A stretch of 24,164 nucleotides of DNA from CAZKEW01 sp964580435 (lineage in GTDB: Bacteria; Acidobacteriota; Aminicenantia; Aminicenantales; UBA8522). Of this stretch, positions 21,073-24,164 are shown piece by piece. The stretch lies in assembly GCA_964580435.1 (NCBI GenBank), contig CAZOKP010000037.1, positions 1-24,164 of the forward strand, given 5' to 3'. Positions within the stretch are counted from its first letter, which is position 1, and every line of letters begins with the position of its first letter. Below the pieces are notes generated by a model. That model did not search any database. It was not told where the DNA came from and saw only the letters and a list, made by a program, of their open reading frames with translations. Position numbers and translations under genes: made by a program.

Positions 21073-23703
21073 ATGGCCAAAAACAACCTTGTCACTCCAA
21101 TGATGGAGCAGTATCTGCGCATAAAAAAAGACCACCAAGATGCCCTCCTCTTTTTCCGGCTGGGGGATTTTTATGAGATGTTCTATGAGGACGCCAAGAT
21201 CGCTTCGCCGATCCTGGAGATCGCTCTAACCTCCCGCCAGAAAGTCCCGATGTGCGGGGTCCCTTATCATGCGGTTAACTCCTACCTGGCCAAGCTCCTA
21301 AAGCATGGCTTCAAGGTGGCTATCTGCGAACAGGTCGAGGACCCCAGAGCTGCCAAAACCGTCGTCAAGCGCGACGTTATCAAGGTCCTGACTCCCGGGA
21401 CTGCCTTGGAGGTGGAGATTGAAGGATCCAAAGAAAATATCTTTGTCGCCAGCCTTTATATTGAAGACGGTGAATGGGGGTTGGCTTTGATTGACCTGGC
21501 CTCCGGATTCATCAAGGCCACAGAAGGGAAGGCCACCGAGCGGAAGAACTTGACCGATGAGCTTTTTCGGGCGTCCCCGAAAGAGATCATCTTTGCGGCC
21601 GGCCAGGAAGAGGAGATCGGACAGGTTGTCGGAAAAAATGACCTGCCTCTCTTTATGAAAAGCCCTGTCGAATCCTGGTCGTTTGATTTTCCTCAGGCTC
21701 ACAGCTTCCTGCTCGAGCATTTTAAGGTCGCCTCCCTGGCTGGTTTCGGCCTGGAGGGGAAAAGGCTGGCCGTTTCGGCCGCGGGCGCCCTCCTCTACTA
21801 TCTCAAGAAAGTCCGTAAAGATTCCCTTTCCTTGGTCCGGCGGGTAACTTTTTTCCACTCCAGCGAGCACATGATCCTGGATGCGACGACCATCAAGAAT
21901 TTGGAGTTGACCCGAAACCTGAGGGACGGCCGGGTGAAAGATTCCCTTCTGGACGTCATCGATTATACTGTAACTTCGCTGGGCGGGAGGTTGATCAAAA
22001 ATTGGCTTCTTCAGCCGCTCCTGGATTGCGCGGAGATCAAAACGAGGCTTGACGCTGTGGAGGAATGGCTCCAAAAAACAATCGCACGGCACGGATTGAG
22101 GGAAGTTCTGAAGGGAATTTTCGACCTGGAACGGCTGACTGGAAAAATCTCCCTGGCTGTGGCCAACGGTCGCGACCTGGTTTCGTTAAAGAGGTCGCTT
22201 TCTCTTCTTCCCGGGATCCGATCCCTGCTGGAGCATCTCAGCGCTCCAGCGAATAAAGAGATTTTCGAGAGCTGGGATGATGCCCAGGATATTGTCCAGC
22301 TCGTGGACAGAGCCGTTCTGGATGAACCCGCTTTCCTTCTGACAGAGGGGGGTCTTATCAAGGACGGGTATAACCTTGAACTCGATGACCTGCGGGCCAT
22401 CAGCCGCTCAGGGAAGTCATTTATTTCCCTGCTGGAAAAAAAGGAGAGGGACCGGACAGGCATCGGCTCCCTCAAAGTCCGGTACAACAGGGTCTTTGGC
22501 TATTATATCGAGGTCACTAAATCCAATCTGCACCTGGTCCCTTCCGATTACATCAGGAAACAAACTCTCGTGAGTTCGGAGCGGTTCCTCACGCCCGAGC
22601 TCAAGGAATACGAGGATAAGGTTCTGACCGCTGAGGAAAGAATTGCCGAGCTCGAGCACAAGCTGTTCCTTGAAGTCAGGGAGAGGGTTGCCCAAGAGAC
22701 AGAAAGGTTGCAGCACATCGCCGCCGCCATCGCCCGGCTGGATGTGCTTTCTTCTTTGTCTGAGCTTGCCGCCCAGCGAAACCTTTGCCGGCCTCTCGTG
22801 GATTGTGAAGACCGTATCCACATCGTGGAAGGCCGGCACCCCGTCATCGAAAAAACATCTCCCGAGCCGTTCATCCCGAATGATACGTTCATTGACCGCG
22901 AGGAGAACCAGATCCTGATTGTGACGGGGCCGAACATGGGCGGGAAATCAACCTATCTCAGGCAGGTTGCTCTTATCTCGATCCTTGCCCAGATGGGGTC
23001 CTTTGTTCCGGCGAAAAGCGCGGAGATCGGCATCGTCGACCGCGTCTTCACCCGGATCGGGGCGATGGATTTCCTCAACCTGGGCCAATCGACCTTCATG
23101 GTCGAGATGATCGAGACGGCCAATATCCTAAACAACGCCACTTCCCGGAGCCTCATCCTTCTGGATGAGATCGGGAGAGGCACGAGTACGTTCGACGGGT
23201 TGAGCATTGCCTGGGCCGTGGCAGAGCACCTGCACGAGAAGGAAGATGTCCGGGCCAAAACGCTTTTTGCCACCCACTACCATGAATTGACCGAGCTCGC
23301 CCTGACTCTCAAAAGGATCAAGAACTACCATATCTCGGTCAAGGAATGGAAAGACGAAGTCATTTTCCTGAGAAAGATTCTTCCCGGACCCTCAGACCAG
23401 AGCTACGGGATCCATGTGGCCAAGCTGGCCGGAATCCCTCGTTCTATCATCGAGAGGGCCAAGGAAGTCCTTTTCAACCTTGAAAAGCTCGAGCTTGACG
23501 ATTCGGGATTACCCAGGATGGCCTACCGCTCCCAGCGAAAGCGGGATAAAGCGCAGCTTCTTCTGTTTGAAGAGGAGAGGGAACAAGAACGGCTGCGAGA
23601 ATTAAAGGACGACATCGAGGACCTGGATATTGCTTCCTTGACGCCCTTGGAGGCTTTGAATGTCCTGAGCAGGCTCAAGGAAAAAATGACACGAGAGAAT
23701 TAG
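21073..23703 (+). CDS. mutS: DNA mismatch repair protein MutS
   Basis: The 876-residue protein has all MutS1 domains. The mismatch-reading Phe-x-Glu is FYE at about 33-35 (GDFYEMF), followed by the connector, the core/lever and clamp, and the C-terminal ABC-type ATPase. Walker A GPNMGGKST is at about 619-627, Walker B LILLDEIGRGTSTFDG at about 695-710, and FATHYHEL follows. Near the C terminus QLLLF (about 828-832) matches the beta-clamp-binding pattern QLxLF. MutS2 is excluded because it lacks the mismatch-recognition domain. GGGGAG precedes the ATG. mutL is not in the window. The gene is a single transcription unit with its own promoter, and its TAG stop is followed with no gap by the stop of the next, opposite gene. 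Confidence 0.97.
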   Translation: MAKNNLVTPMMEQYLRIKKDHQDALLFFRLGDFYEMFYEDAKIASPILEIALTSRQKVPMCGVPYHAVNSYLAKLLKHGFKVAICEQVEDPRAAKTVVKRDVIKVLTPGTALEVEIEGSKENIFVASLYIEDGEWGLALIDLASGFIKATEGKATERKNLTDELFRASPKEIIFAAGQEEEIGQVVGKNDLPLFMKSPVESWSFDFPQAHSFLLEHFKVASLAGFGLEGKRLAVSAAGALLYYLKKVRKDSLSLVRRVTFFHSSEHMILDATTIKNLELTRNLRDGRVKDSLLDVIDYTVTSLGGRLIKNWLLQPLLDCAEIKTRLDAVEEWLQKTIARHGLREVLKGIFDLERLTGKISLAVANGRDLVSLKRSLSLLPGIRSLLEHLSAPANKEIFESWDDAQDIVQLVDRAVLDEPAFLLTEGGLIKDGYNLELDDLRAISRSGKSFISLLEKKERDRTGIGSLKVRYNRVFGYYIEVTKSNLHLVPSDYIRKQTLVSSERFLTPELKEYEDKVLTAEERIAELEHKLFLEVRERVAQETERLQHIAAAIARLDVLSSLSELAAQRNLCRPLVDCEDRIHIVEGRHPVIEKTSPEPFIPNDTFIDREENQILIVTGPNMGGKSTYLRQVALISILAQMGSFVPAKSAEIGIVDRVFTRIGAMDFLNLGQSTFMVEMIETANILNNATSRSLILLDEIGRGTSTFDGLSIAWAVAEHLHEKEDVRAKTLFATHYHELTELALTLKRIKNYHISVKEWKDEVIFLRKILPGPSDQSYGIHVAKLAGIPRSIIERAKEVLFNLEKLELDDSGLPRMAYRSQRKRDKAQLLLFEEEREQERLRELKDDIEDLDIASLTPLEALNVLSRLKEKMTREN

Positions 23704-24036
23704 TCAGAAGCTCTCGGATTCGTCCTCGACATCGAATTCTTCCTCTTCTTCCTCTTCGTCATAATCTTTGTCGTAGTCCCGTTCTTCTTCGTAGGGAGTT
23801 TCGCCGTCCTCCTCCTTCCTCTGCTCTAGAGCCTCCTCGAACTCATTTCTAGTTTCATAGCGACGCAGAAAATTCGCTGCCGAGTCGCTGTAGTAGAGCT
23901 CAATATAATCGTCCTCGATGATGCAGAAAATGGACATGCTGTGTCCGGTCTGCAGGTTGCCGACCGTTTCCACTATGTTCGCCTTCTTCTTGATTGCGTC
24001 CAGCGTCAGCCAGCTCGTGATTTCTATCTCTTCCAT
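23704..24036 (-). CDS. Small protein of unknown function with highly acidic C-terminal tail
   Basis: I do not recognise this 110-residue protein. Residues 1-70 look like a small alpha/beta domain (TSWLTLDAIKKKANIVETVG, then strands SIFCIIEDD and YIELYYSD). Residues from about 71 on are dominated by Glu and Asp with several Tyr, ending in EEEEEEEF and a Ser-Glu-Ser tail; such a tail is likely disordered. The ATG at 24036 is preferred because a TTG at 24066 lies inside the predicted promoter. No ribosome-binding site is clear. The gene ends at the mutS stop, with no space between the two stop codons and no hairpin. An acidic tail may mimic DNA or bind basic proteins, but this is speculation. 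Confidence 0.6.
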   Translation of the reverse strand: MEEIEITSWLTLDAIKKKANIVETVGNLQTGHSMSIFCIIEDDYIELYYSDSAANFLRRYETRNEFEEALEQRKEEDGETPYEEERDYDKDYDEEEEEEEFDVEDESESF

Positions 24037-24056
24037 TTTTGGAGGCTCTGAGGAAA

Positions 24057-24084
24057 AAAATAGCAACTTTTTTTAAATTGTCAA
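24057..24084 (-). promoter_or_regulatory. Promoter for the acidic-tail protein
   Basis: On the minus strand a perfect TTGACA (24084-24079) is followed after 16 bases by TATTTT (24062-24057), in a strongly AT-rich stretch. Transcription would start near 24049, about 13 bases before the ATG at 24036. This supports the gene being real. Confidence 0.5.
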
Positions 24085-24164
24085 GAGAAAAGTTTGGCCC
24101 GATTGCATTTCTATTTCCGTGATGGGGGCGGGTCCTGTCGCGGTTCACCCCCGGCGCCCTCGCG

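Noticed and set aside
24034..24066. TTG start at 24066 for the acidic-tail protein
   Set aside because: It lies inside the predicted promoter between the -35 and -10 boxes; the ATG at 24036 lies after the predicted transcript start.
1..24164. Defence system, prophage, insertion sequence or CRISPR array
   Set aside because: No transposase, integrase, terminal repeats, regularly spaced repeats, nuclease-helicase pairs or toxin-antitoxin pair could be recognised; nearly all space is filled by housekeeping and envelope genes.

Overview
The window is a chromosomal stretch of ordinary, densely packed bacterial genes with mid-range GC. It comes from a Gram-negative organism with a true outer membrane: there is a TamB-like protein, an Omp85 barrel with POTRA domains, a SurA-like chaperone and several predicted lipoproteins. 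The mix (HslVU, a split biotin-dependent acyl-CoA carboxylase, an Omp85 with an unusually long POTRA arm, a divergent GH28 enzyme, a cohesin-like lipoprotein) would suit an uncultured Acidobacteriota/Aminicenantes-like lineage. That placement is an impression; no rRNA or other phylogenetic marker was compared. I see no mobile element, CRISPR array, tRNA, rRNA or recognisable phage gene.

Layout. 1-1996: an exported GH28-family glycosidase, with short non-coding flanks. 1997-2973 (minus strand): a cohesin-like lipoprotein followed by an orphan STAS-domain protein that has its own good promoter. 3118-11258 (plus strand): a probable eight-gene operon, hslV-hslU, a LptM-like/FnIII lipoprotein, a fumarylacetoacetate-hydrolase-family enzyme, a TalC-type transaldolase, then carboxyltransferase, biotin carboxylase and biotin carrier subunits of an acyl-CoA carboxylase. 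11383-19149 (plus): tamB-like, omp85, surA-like and fabD, with the first three genes overlapping. 19126-19668 (minus): pgsA, whose 3' end overlaps the 3' end of fabD. 19734-21016 (plus): a small GNAT acetyltransferase overlapping a DUF2156 protein. 21073-23703 (plus): mutS. 23704-24036 (minus): a small protein with a very acidic tail that meets mutS stop codon to stop codon. The last ~80 bases hold only the promoter of that gene.

How the genes work together. The tamB-omp85-surA block looks like an outer-membrane biogenesis unit: inner-membrane-anchored bridge, barrel insertase and periplasmic chaperone. FabD (malonyl-ACP supply) and PgsA (phosphatidylglycerol pathway) lie beside it, so envelope protein and lipid synthesis are grouped. 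The hslVU operon joins cytoplasmic protein quality control to a lipoprotein and to propionyl-CoA-type carboxylation, which would feed methylmalonyl-CoA to succinyl-CoA conversion.

I found no clear previously undescribed system. The items most worth a second look are the seven-POTRA Omp85 next to TamB, the LptM-like lipoprotein behind hslU, a recurring pattern of -10 elements very close to start codons, and the GNAT-DUF2156 pair.
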